DNA from: Actinoplanes sp. NBC_00393 | GTDB lineage: Bacteria; Actinomycetota; Actinomycetes; Mycobacteriales; Micromonosporaceae | NCBI RefSeq assembly: GCF_036053395.1 | Contig: NZ_CP107942.1 | Span: 9,270,001-9,334,000, forward strand | Direction: 5' to 3' | DNA: 64,000 nt | In this document: piece after piece, positions 1 to 7,896 of the stretch | Layout: each line of letters opens with the position of its first letter | Numbering within the stretch: position 1 is the first letter of the stretch | Made by a program: the position numbers and the translations under genes | The notes under the pieces: generated by a model | The model's database searches: none | The model's input: only the letters and a program-made list of their open reading frames with translations | Told to the model about the DNA's origin: nothing

Positions 1-1032
1 CAGCTTCGCCTTGATCGCCCGGACCTTCAGACGGTACGGCTCCTCGGCGTTGACCCGGCGGAACCGGTCCGCGATCTCGGGCAGGTTGTCGAGGTCCTGC
101 GCCAGGCTGGCGGACAGGTCCAGCGAGACGCCGCGCAGCCGGCGCGAGACGGACAGCTCGTCGATCAGCTTGTCCATGGCCTTCTCGGTGGCCTGGATGC
201 CGTGCTCGTGCTGGATCAGCAGGACGTCACGGGTGACCGTCGGGGTGACGAACGGGTTGCCGTCCCGGTCGCCGCCGATCCACGAGCCGAAGGTGAGCGG
301 CCGGGACGTCGGTGCGGTCTCCACCCCGAGCCGGCGCAGCGTCTCGGCCAGGTCGTCGAGGACCTGCGGGGCGGCCTCGGCGTACAGGTCCTTGAGGTAG
401 TAGACGGCGTTGCGGGCCTCGTCGGTCGGGTCCGGCCGGTCCAGGCGCAGCTCGTCGGTCTGCCAGAGCAGGTCGATCAGCTCGGCGAAGCGCTTGGTGG
501 AGGCGGTGGTGTCGGTCGCGCCGTACAGGGCTGCGGCGGCGGACTCGGCGTCGAGCGAGTCGGCGACCTGCCGCAGCTTCGACAGGATCGAGCGGCGGGC
601 GGCCTCGGTGGGGTGTGCGGTGAAGACCGGGCGGACCGCGAGGCGGCGGGCGGCCGCGGCGATCTCGTCGGCCGGGATCTCCCGCTCGGCGATCCGGGTG
701 GCCGCCTGGTCCAGCCAGCCGCCGTCCTTGGCGCGGCGCCGGCGCAGGTCCCGCGCGCGGTGCACCTGCTCGGTGATGTTGGCCAGGTGGAAGTAGGTGG
801 AGAAGGCGCGGGCCAGCTTGGTGCCGGTGGTGATGTCCATGGCGGAGAGCCGGTCGGCGGCGGCCGGCGCGTCCTGCCGGACCAGTGCGCGGATCTCCTC
901 GACCAGGTCCAGCAGCGGCCGGCCTTCCTGCCGGGCGAGGGTCTGGCCGAGCAGCGTGCCGATCCGCCGGATGTCGGCTCGTAACGCCGCGTCCGAACCC
1001 TCTCGGTCCAGGTGGGCAGGCTGGTCGGTCAT
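1..1032 (-). CDS. ppc: Phosphoenolpyruvate carboxylase, N-terminal part (cut by window edge)
   Basis: Carboxylates phosphoenolpyruvate to oxaloacetate to refill the TCA cycle; a cytosolic enzyme. I translated the minus strand from the ATG at 1030-1032 (preceded by GGAGCG). The first 344 codons are open to the window edge, and the rest (about 580 residues in the family) lies outside. The signature VFTAHPTEA falls at residues 136-144, with the catalytic histidine at about 140, and the PEP carboxylase stretch GSWIGGDRDGNPFVT follows. It lies about 100 bp downstream of cslZ on the same strand. Identity is secure; regulation is not visible. Confidence 0.95.
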   Translation of the reverse strand, partial: MTDQPAHLDREGSDAALRADIRRIGTLLGQTLARQEGRPLLDLVEEIRALVRQDAPAAADRLSAMDITTGTKLARAFSTYFHLANITEQVHRARDLRRRRAKDGGWLDQAATRIAEREIPADEIAAAARRLAVRPVFTAHPTEAARRSILSKLRQVADSLDAESAAAALYGATDTTASTKRFAELIDLLWQTDELRLDRPDPTDEARNAVYYLKDLYAEAAPQVLDDLAETLRRLGVETAPTSRPLTFGSWIGGDRDGNPFVTPTVTRDVLLIQHEHGIQATEKAMDKLIDELSVSRRLRGVSLDLSASLAQDLDNLPEIADRFRRVNAEEPYRLKVRAIKAKL

Positions 1033-1132
1033 CGGGGCGCTCCTTAGCTCGGATGGCTCCAGGACGGCGCTGTCCCGACTTCGCCGATGTTATCGGCGTA
1101 CCCCGGTCAAGGGGTGAATTGAGTCAAGAGTC

Positions 1133-2158
1133 TCATGACCCGGCGAGACTGCGCGCATAGGCCGGGTACCACTGACCTGCGGGCGGAGCGCCCCGGCCGC
1201 AGGCGCCGTCGGACTCACCCGGGCGTTTCACCCAGAGGTACGCATCGACGAGCGGCCGGCCGGTCCGCAGCGTGGGTGGTACTCCGAGCCGTCGCCCGGG
1301 CGGGTTGCACCAGTGCCGGTCGCCGGGTCCGCGGCGGGCCGGACCGTTGCCGTTGCGACTGGTGTCGATCACGAAGTGCCGGCCGTCGAGCAGCTTCGAG
1401 AGCTGTCGCCCGTACCGTAAATTGTCTGCCGTCGTCTCGAAGTTGGCGACGTTGAGCGCGAAGCCGCGCGCCTTGATGGCGCCGGCCAGGCGCAGCGCCG
1501 GCGCCATCCGTGCCGCCGGGACCCAGGTGGGATTGCCGGCGTCGAGATAGACCGACACCCCGGGCTGGGCCTGCAGGGTGGTCACCGCCGCGGCGAGCAG
1601 CGCGTAGCGCTGCCTGGCGGCGCGCGCGGTGAGGCATCCGCCGCCCACCGCCTGCGCGACCGCGTCCGGTTCCAGGATGATCAGCGCGCGATGCCCGCGG
1701 ATGGCCCGGGCCAGGGCCGAGACCCAGAGCCGGTACGCGTGAGCACTCGTCGCCCCACCCTTGGAATGGCTCCCGCAGTCCCGGTTCGGGATGAAGTAGA
1801 GCGCGAGCACCGGTAGCCGTTTGGCCGCGCTCGCCGCGGTCACCAGTCGCCGGGCCCGGGCCGGATATCCCGGCGCCGCGTCGGTGAACCAGGTGGCGGC
1901 GGGCCGATCGGAGATCCGCCGCAGGATCGCGGCCTCGGCCTTGCGCCCGGAGCGTTCGAGGGCCCGCACATACGCGGCGGCGGCGCCGTTCGGGTCGACA
2001 TAGAGGCCGGGGTACGCGATGCCGGTGGTCTCCGGTGTCACGCGAACCGCCGGCGCCGGTTCGCGGTCGTGCAGGATGACGCCGCCGGCCGCCACCCCGA
2101 GGAGGGCGGCCAGCAGCACGGCCCGCCGGCTGCGGCGGGCCTTCAGGTGCCGGCCCAT
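1133..2158 (-). CDS. cslZ: Glycoside hydrolase family 6 cellulase-like protein (CslZ type)
   Basis: Predicted 341-residue exported or membrane-anchored beta-1,4-glucanase. Residues 12-28 form a hydrophobic signal/anchor after an Arg-rich start. GH6 landmarks are present: NRDCGS (125-130, with the conserved Asp127), LEPDA with the general acid Asp165, DTSRNGNGP (265-273) and WVKRPGESDG (309-318). Cysteines in the usual disulfide positions are visible. It starts 3 bp after the glxA stop, so it is the third gene of the cslA-glxA operon; in Streptomyces the same order (cslA, glxA, cslZ) serves a tip-located beta-glucan. Residue Leu247 is encoded by TTA (positions 1420-1418), the only in-frame TTA I found in the window. 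The protein is short for the family and has no cellulose-binding module. Confidence 0.88.
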   Translation of the reverse strand: MGRHLKARRSRRAVLLAALLGVAAGGVILHDREPAPAVRVTPETTGIAYPGLYVDPNGAAAAYVRALERSGRKAEAAILRRISDRPAATWFTDAAPGYPARARRLVTAASAAKRLPVLALYFIPNRDCGSHSKGGATSAHAYRLWVSALARAIRGHRALIILEPDAVAQAVGGGCLTARAARQRYALLAAAVTTLQAQPGVSVYLDAGNPTWVPAARMAPALRLAGAIKARGFALNVANFETTADNLRYGRQLSKLLDGRHFVIDTSRNGNGPARRGPGDRHWCNPPGRRLGVPPTLRTGRPLVDAYLWVKRPGESDGACGRGAPPAGQWYPAYARSLAGS

Positions 2159-2161
2159 CAG

Positions 2162-4111
2162 CTAACGCACCCGGACCCACCGGGCCGTCGACGGTACGCC
2201 CTTGTCGTCCACGAGGAAGAGCATGTACCAACCGGACGGCACGAGTCCGGGCTTCTCCGGAACCGACACCTCGACACCGTCGGCGCCGGTCTCCAGTTCG
2301 ACGGCCACGGACCGCTGATCGGTGTCGGTCACGTGGGTGACCGAGCTGGGCCGCAGCAGCCGGGCCGAGGCGATCCGGGCGGCGTCCGGGGTGGTGAACC
2401 GGGCGGTCGAGCCACGGTCGATCTCGGCCGGCCCGCCGGTGATCCGGGGTCGTTCGCCGTGGAACAGGTAGGGCGGGCTGAACACCTCGATCCGCTGCTC
2501 GAACGTGCCGGCGTTCTTCCCGGACTTGTCGTAGAGCGGGTCGCCGCCCAGGGTGATCACCCGGCCGTCGGGGAGCAGGATCGCCTCGGAGTGGTAATTG
2601 CGGCCGACGGTCGACTCGGCGGCGGTCGCGAAGTCGTTCTCGGCCGGCCGGTAGATCTGCGAGTTGAACAGATCGCTGCGGGGTTTGCCCTGGTACGGCC
2701 CGCCGCGGTAGCCCGACGACCCGCCGGTGGTGAAGAGCGTGTCGTCCGGCAGCACCACTGTGGACAGGTAGCGGGCCGGGCGGGGCAGGTCCGGGCCGGG
2801 CTTGTACTCCGGCTTCTTCGCGTCGAGGTCGATGATGTCGGTCCGTGCCGTGGAGACCGGCGACTCACCGATCTCCCCGCCGCCCAGGATCATCACCTTC
2901 TGCTCCTGCGCCGGCGGGAGGAGCACGGAGGAGCTGGTCTCGGTCATCCGCGGGTCCCGCAGCCCCGGAACGGTCTTGAATCTGTTGCGCCGCACGTCCC
3001 AGACGCCCGGCGTACGGCCCTCGGTGTCCGAGCCGTAGCCGGCGTTCGAACCGGAGTAGAAGACCTGCCCGTCGGCCATCATGTGCAGGCCGGGATAGGT
3101 GGGGAAGTATCGCTTGAGCTCCGGGGCGCGGACCCAGCGGCGCTCGCCCGGCAGGTACCGCTCGTTGCGCCCGGGCAGCACCCGGCCGAACTGGTCGAGG
3201 CCGGAGACGGCGAGGACCTCACCGTTGGTCAGCCCGATCAGGGTCGGGTACCACCGGTGGTCCCGCAGGCTTCCGGTCTTGACGTAACGCTCGGCGACCG
3301 GGTCGAACTCGTACGACGTCTTGTCCCCGCCGTACTCCTGCTTCTCCCTGGTGATCTTGTCGGCCACGCCGTACAGGTTCTTGGCGTCGTCCCCGGTCAA
3401 CCCGTCGATCCGGTACTGGGCGCCCTCGCGGGCCACCGGGGCGTCGCCCTTGCGTTCGGCGTCCACCCAGACCTCGGCCTCGCCGGCGTGCACCATCGTG
3501 TGCGCGCCGTGGGTGACCTTCTTCGCCGCCGGCACGGTCACCTTGGTCCGGGTCAGGTAGACCTCGCCGGTGGCGGAGAGCAGCCGGGTGCCCTTCTCGA
3601 AGGTCCGGTCGCCGTGGTCCGGCGACTCGTTCTTGAGCTTCATGACGCCGGCGGCGTGCTCGACGTCCTTCTCCAGCACCTCGTACGACTTGGTGCCGCC
3701 GGCCACCAGCAGATTGCCGTTCGGCAGGAAGGTGTGCCCGGCGCAGAACACGTCGGTGGGTGTCTCCACCTCGGTGAACTTCTCGGTGGCCGGGTCGTAC
3801 AGGACCGTACGGAAACTCTTCTCCTCGAAGGCGTCGCGGTTGTTGCCGCTGCCCGCGATGATCAGCACCTTGCCGGTGTGCAGCAGCGCCGCGTGGATCG
3901 CGTTGACCCGGTAGCCGCGCGGCACCGGCAGGCGGGCCCAGTGGCCGTACTTCTTCTTGTAGGACTCCCGGTTGATCTGGTACGTGTGCAGCGCCTCGGC
4001 GCCGACCGCGACCATCGGCCGGTTGGCGACCGCGACTCCGGCGAGCACCACCAGCGTGGCCAGACCGCTCACCAGGCGACGAGCGAGGGTGGGACGCGAG
4101 GGGGGCTTCAT
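2162..4111 (-). CDS. glxA: GlxA-type mononuclear copper radical oxidase (galactose/glyoxal oxidase-like)
   Basis: 649 residues with an N-terminal signal/anchor helix (about 12-30), a seven-bladed kelch propeller and a C-terminal DUF1929 domain. Putative copper/radical-site residues by analogy with galactose oxidase: Cys123 (VFCAGH), which would form the thioether with Tyr288 of RWYPT (286-290), neighbouring Trp287, Tyr506-His507 in GRNYHSEA, and His593 in VTHVTD. In Streptomyces lividans GlxA oxidises a glycan made by CslA at hyphal tips. The ATG (4109-4111) overlaps the cslA stop as ATGA, so translation is probably coupled. A longer upstream reading frame exists but runs through cslA. Substrate here is inferred from the operon. 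Confidence 0.93.
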   Translation of the reverse strand: MKPPSRPTLARRLVSGLATLVVLAGVAVANRPMVAVGAEALHTYQINRESYKKKYGHWARLPVPRGYRVNAIHAALLHTGKVLIIAGSGNNRDAFEEKSFRTVLYDPATEKFTEVETPTDVFCAGHTFLPNGNLLVAGGTKSYEVLEKDVEHAAGVMKLKNESPDHGDRTFEKGTRLLSATGEVYLTRTKVTVPAAKKVTHGAHTMVHAGEAEVWVDAERKGDAPVAREGAQYRIDGLTGDDAKNLYGVADKITREKQEYGGDKTSYEFDPVAERYVKTGSLRDHRWYPTLIGLTNGEVLAVSGLDQFGRVLPGRNERYLPGERRWVRAPELKRYFPTYPGLHMMADGQVFYSGSNAGYGSDTEGRTPGVWDVRRNRFKTVPGLRDPRMTETSSSVLLPPAQEQKVMILGGGEIGESPVSTARTDIIDLDAKKPEYKPGPDLPRPARYLSTVVLPDDTLFTTGGSSGYRGGPYQGKPRSDLFNSQIYRPAENDFATAAESTVGRNYHSEAILLPDGRVITLGGDPLYDKSGKNAGTFEQRIEVFSPPYLFHGERPRITGGPAEIDRGSTARFTTPDAARIASARLLRPSSVTHVTDTDQRSVAVELETGADGVEVSVPEKPGLVPSGWYMLFLVDDKGVPSTARWVRVR

Positions 4112-5910
4112 GCGGAGGGCTCCTTCCGGGTACGGGTCAGCCAGATCATGGCCGGGGTGAGGCAGATGACGAGGTTGAGCGCGGGCCAGGCGTACATGGC
4201 GGCGTCGACGTGGTCGATGAACGGCGCGACGGCCAGCATCGCGGCGTACAGGGCGGCCCAGCGCAGTCCGGGTGCGAACGTGGCGAGCCGGTCCGGGCTG
4301 GTCGAGTCGCCCTTCGGCGTGACGACGAACCCGGCCCTCCGGCGCAGCACCGCGCCGAGGAACGACGACACGTAGATCGGAGTGCACAAAGTGGACGCCA
4401 GCATCCCGGCGAGCCCGGAGGATCCGGAACCCTCGTGCGGACTGACGTTGTGCCGCCGGTTGAACAGGTAGAGCCCGATCTGGAACAGCGCGGCGTCCAC
4501 ATAGAGCATCAGCCAGACCGACTCCGGCACCTGTACGCCCTTCGCGCCCAGCAGCAGGAATCCGGCCGCGTTCGCCGCGCCGAGCAGCCAGGCCGCCGCG
4601 GTCAGCGGGTAGTACGACATCAGCAGCGAGTAGTGCAGCGCCCGGCCCACCCCGAGCCGCCACGCCAGCCGGGCGAAACGGCGGACCACCACCTCGTCGG
4701 TGCCCCGGGACCAGCGGTGCTGCTGGGTGAAGTAGTCGGTCCAGGAGGACGGGCCCTCACCGACGGCGAGCACGTCCGGGGTGTAGACGGAACGCCAGCG
4801 GCGGCCGGTCTCCGGGTTCTTCGTGGCGTGCATCCGCAGGCTGGTCGCCATGTCCTCGGTGATCGAGTCCTGCAGACCGTCGATCGATCTGAGGGCGGAG
4901 ATGCGTACGGCGTTGTTGGTGCCGACCAGCATCGCGATGCCACGCCGGTTGCCGGCCCGCTGCAGCAGCGAGTGGAACAGGTACTGCTGCGACTCGGCCC
5001 ACCGGGTCACCAGGTTGTCGTAGTTGCCGTAGATCTGCGGGCCCACCACGAACCCGACGTCCGGGTCGCGGAAGTAACCGAGCAGCCGCTCGCAGAAGTT
5101 CGGCGCCGGCACGTGGTCCGGGTCGACCGAGACGAAGACGTCGTAGCCGTCGCCGTGCGCGTCGAGCCAGGAGTTGTAGTTGCCGTGCTTGGTCTTCGTC
5201 TTGAACGCGCCGGTTCGGGTGTTGTACTCGTCCCGCCCGTTCCGGCTGAAGTGGCGTACCCCCAGCCGCCGGCACATCAGCTTCACGATCGGGTCGTCGC
5301 CCTCGTCGAGCAGCCACACGTCGTACGTGCCGGCGTACCGGATCTTCCGGGCCGCCCGCAGTGTCTTCTCCACCATGGCGATCGGCTCCTTGCCCGGCAC
5401 GATCGTGGTGAGGAAGGCGACCCGCAGCGTGGTGTCCGGGACGACCGGCACCGGATCGCAGGCCCAGAGCGTGGCGAGGCACAGCGTCACGACGTTGACC
5501 AGCCGGAACAGCTCGATCAGCGCGGTCGCACCGATCATGAAGACGGTGGCCACGTAGAGCACGGTGTGCAGGCGCTGGTCGGGCAGCTCGATCGAGGTGA
5601 TCAGCCAGCCGAAGAAGGTGCTCTCGAAGGCGAACGCGAACAGCGTGATCAGCACCGTCCGGATCGGACGGCGGCGGGCCAGCCGCCGCATCCGGACCCG
5701 GTACGGCTCGCCGTCCGCGGGCGGCGGCTCGGCCGGCCCGGCCAGCACGCTGTACGCGCTGTACTCGAACTGGGCCGGGAACAGCATGGTGCTGCCCAGC
5801 TGGTCGCGGGGCATCGGAGCACGTCCGGTCGGCGGGCGCTGAGTGGGGACGGTGCGGTCATCGTGGGCAGGGGGAGTCGCCCCGGAACCCGGGGTGCGCA
5901 GAACACTCAT
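4108..5910 (-). CDS. cslA: Cellulose synthase-like glycosyltransferase 2, CslA
   Basis: 600-residue membrane processive glycosyltransferase, family GT2. There is a disordered N-terminus (1-75), two membrane helices (about 85-150), the cytosolic GT-A domain, then further helices (about 418-595). Catalytic motifs: DEGDD (202-206), DPDH as the DxD motif (263-266), TED (351-353) and QQHRW (396-400), the acceptor-binding Q(Q/R)xRW motif. No PilZ domain is fused, although a separate PilZ protein is encoded at 16881-17531. It begins 3 nt after the hypX stop and overlaps glxA by 4 nt. The product is inferred to be a beta-1,4-glucan-like polymer at growing tips, from the Streptomyces counterpart. Confidence 0.93.
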   Translation of the reverse strand: MSVLRTPGSGATPPAHDDRTVPTQRPPTGRAPMPRDQLGSTMLFPAQFEYSAYSVLAGPAEPPPADGEPYRVRMRRLARRRPIRTVLITLFAFAFESTFFGWLITSIELPDQRLHTVLYVATVFMIGATALIELFRLVNVVTLCLATLWACDPVPVVPDTTLRVAFLTTIVPGKEPIAMVEKTLRAARKIRYAGTYDVWLLDEGDDPIVKLMCRRLGVRHFSRNGRDEYNTRTGAFKTKTKHGNYNSWLDAHGDGYDVFVSVDPDHVPAPNFCERLLGYFRDPDVGFVVGPQIYGNYDNLVTRWAESQQYLFHSLLQRAGNRRGIAMLVGTNNAVRISALRSIDGLQDSITEDMATSLRMHATKNPETGRRWRSVYTPDVLAVGEGPSSWTDYFTQQHRWSRGTDEVVVRRFARLAWRLGVGRALHYSLLMSYYPLTAAAWLLGAANAAGFLLLGAKGVQVPESVWLMLYVDAALFQIGLYLFNRRHNVSPHEGSGSSGLAGMLASTLCTPIYVSSFLGAVLRRRAGFVVTPKGDSTSPDRLATFAPGLRWAALYAAMLAVAPFIDHVDAAMYAWPALNLVICLTPAMIWLTRTRKEPSA

Positions 5911-5913
5911 CGA

Positions 5914-7704
5914 TCAGGCCGACACCGACACCGGGACCGCTGGGCGAAGGGCAGGTCGTCGTTCGGCGGCCGGCCCGGCGTTCGTGGCCCGGGACCGGGT
6001 TGCAGTGGCCGGTCCAGCGTTCGCGGCCAGCAGCAGTCGCCGCGGCGTGCCGTCCGGGCGGATCTTGCGGACGAAGCCGCGGCGGGCGGCGGCGAAACCG
6101 GACCGGTCGGTGTAGATGTCCCGGCTCATCTCGGCCAGCTCGCGGGTCTCGTACACGTCCAGCGGAATCCGCTCGGCGGCCAGCCGCCTCGCCTTCGCTG
6201 CGCGTCGCTTGCGCGCGGTGCGCACGTCACTGTGGTGCTCGGCCAGGGCGGCGAGCCATTGCGCGTACGCCTCCGGGTGCCGCGGCCCGACCTCGTCCAC
6301 CAGACCCATCCGGGCCGCCTGGCTCGCACTCACCGGCAGCCGCTCGTCGATCAGCCGTTGCGCCCGGTCCGCGCCGACCCGCCGGGGCAGCGTGAAGGTG
6401 TGCAGCTCGGAGCCGAACAGGCCGATGTCGTAGTAGGGGTTCAGCACGATCCCGTCCCGGGCGGCGATCACGTCGGCGCCGAGCCCGAGCATCACGCCGC
6501 CGGCTCCGGCGCTGCCCGCGTACGCCGCCACCACCAGCTGCCGGGTGCAGGTGATGATCTCCCGGCACACCTCGTTGATCGCCCGGATGCCGGCCCAGGC
6601 CGCCCCGGCCGGATCGGCCGACGCCTCGATCGCGTTGAGGTGGATGCCGTTGCTGAATGCCTCGGTCCCGCCGCGCAGCACCAGCACCCGGGTGTCCTGG
6701 GCGGCCGCGTGGCGCAGCCCGGCCAGCAGCCGGCGTGAGTGCCCGGGCGCCATCGCGCCGTTGTAGAAGTCGAAATGCAGCCAGCCCACCGCCCCGGAAC
6801 GCCGGTAGCGGATCTGCCGGTACGCCGACGGCGCCTCCGGGTCGATCTCCGGCCCCACCGGCGCGTGCGGGACACCGCGCAGCCGCGCGCCGAGCACGCT
6901 GGTGGCCGGCAGTTTGATCCCGTCGTCACCGGCCGGGCGCAGGTGCCCGATCCACAGGCTGCCGTCGCCGGTGCCGACCAGGACCGCGCCCTGGCGGCGG
7001 CTGAGGATCACGCCCGGCCGGCCACCGCGGGCCAGGCCGGGGTGGGCGTCGTAGACGTACGCCGCCAGCCCACCCACGTCGGTGAGCACCCCGGGCGACC
7101 CGTCAGCGGCCCGGATCCGGCGCAGGATGACGTCGGTCGGCTCGGACCAGTCGAACGCCCGGTCCTCCTGCCGCATCTGCGGCCGGGGACGGGCGCCGGG
7201 CGCCTCGGTCGGAGCGTCCTCGGCCGGAACCGGGACGAACATCGGGTCGGCGGCCTTCGCCACGACCTCGAAGACGCACTCCAGCATGGCGTCCGAGACC
7301 GGCCCCGTATACAGCGCCGACTTCCGTGGCGGGGCCGCGGGCAGCGGAAACGTCCGGGTGGCCCAGATCGGGCCGGCGTCCAGCTCCTCGACCGCCTGCA
7401 GCGCGGTGACGCCCCAGGCCGGCAGTCCCTCGCTGATCGCCCAGTCCAGAGAGGACGGGCCGCGGTCGCCGACCGGTCCGGGATGCAGGATGATCGTCCG
7501 CCAGTGCTGCCAGACCTGCGCCGGCACGCGGTCCTTCAGGTACGGGCAGAGGATCAGGTCGGGCCGGGCCGCATGCACCCCGTCGACGATCTCCGGCCCG
7601 CTGGTGGCCAGCAGGACGCCCACCTCGTGCCCCGCCTCCCGCAGGGCGCACCAGACACGCTGGCTCAGGCCGTTGAACGCTGTAACGAGCAGCAGGATCC
7701 GCAC
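5914..7704 (-). CDS. hypX: HypX-like protein: formyl-THF hydrolase/transferase fused to a crotonase domain
   Basis: 596 residues. The N-terminal half resembles methionyl-tRNA formyltransferase-type domains and carries HPGPVGDRGPSSLDWA (74-89). The C-terminal half (about 300-530) is an enoyl-CoA hydratase fold with an oxyanion-type segment (YAGSAGAGGVMLGLGAD, 395-411). This fusion is HypX/HoxX, which makes the CO ligand of [NiFe]-hydrogenase from N10-formyl-THF through formyl-CoA. The last 35 residues are an Ala/Pro/Arg-rich tail. Start is a GTG with a strong GGGGAGG site. No hydrogenase or other hyp gene is in the window; instead the stop is only 3 nt before cslA, so it heads the csl operon. 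Family call is firm; its role here is open. Confidence 0.88.
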   Translation of the reverse strand: MRILLLVTAFNGLSQRVWCALREAGHEVGVLLATSGPEIVDGVHAARPDLILCPYLKDRVPAQVWQHWRTIILHPGPVGDRGPSSLDWAISEGLPAWGVTALQAVEELDAGPIWATRTFPLPAAPPRKSALYTGPVSDAMLECVFEVVAKAADPMFVPVPAEDAPTEAPGARPRPQMRQEDRAFDWSEPTDVILRRIRAADGSPGVLTDVGGLAAYVYDAHPGLARGGRPGVILSRRQGAVLVGTGDGSLWIGHLRPAGDDGIKLPATSVLGARLRGVPHAPVGPEIDPEAPSAYRQIRYRRSGAVGWLHFDFYNGAMAPGHSRRLLAGLRHAAAQDTRVLVLRGGTEAFSNGIHLNAIEASADPAGAAWAGIRAINEVCREIITCTRQLVVAAYAGSAGAGGVMLGLGADVIAARDGIVLNPYYDIGLFGSELHTFTLPRRVGADRAQRLIDERLPVSASQAARMGLVDEVGPRHPEAYAQWLAALAEHHSDVRTARKRRAAKARRLAAERIPLDVYETRELAEMSRDIYTDRSGFAAARRGFVRKIRPDGTPRRLLLAANAGPATATRSRATNAGPAAERRPALRPAVPVSVSA

Positions 7705-7765
7705 GTTGCCTCCCCGGATGATGTGCTCCGCAACGTTCGGGCACTCTTCACGACCCCTTCGCGCT

Positions 7766-7778
7766 CATGTCGGACATG
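7766..7778. promoter_or_regulatory. 13-bp dyad, possible operator between hypX and mfd
   Basis: The divergent 192-bp spacer between hypX and mfd contains CATGTCGGACATG, a perfect inverted repeat around a central G. Its position between two divergent genes fits an operator. A similar dyad (ATGTC, 2-nt spacer, GACAT) occurs at 39511-39522. I do not recognise the cognate regulator. Confidence 0.35.
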
Positions 7779-7896
7779 CTGTGCGATAACACGCGCCCAG
7801 CCGGAAGTGTCGGAGGGGCGGACTAAGCTGTTCCGTATACCCCCGCCCCCTTCGGGCGTCCGGGGTTGTTCGTCGTGCCTTCGGGGGTCTTCTCGC

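Noticed and set aside
2069..4375. Long plus-strand open frame (about 770 codons) opposite glxA
   Set aside because: It is an antisense shadow of a GC-rich gene: the sequence is Arg/Gly/Pro/His-rich, has no ribosome-binding site and no family, while the minus strand encodes a complete GlxA.
5914..7704. Plain methionyl-tRNA formyltransferase or a plain enoyl-CoA hydratase
   Set aside because: Both domains lie in one continuous 596-residue frame in the order seen in HypX, with its HPGPVGDRGP motif.
6739..7896. N-terminal extension of Mfd by about 386 codons
   Set aside because: This stretch is antisense to hypX and has no similarity to Mfd; homologues start near ATG 7897.
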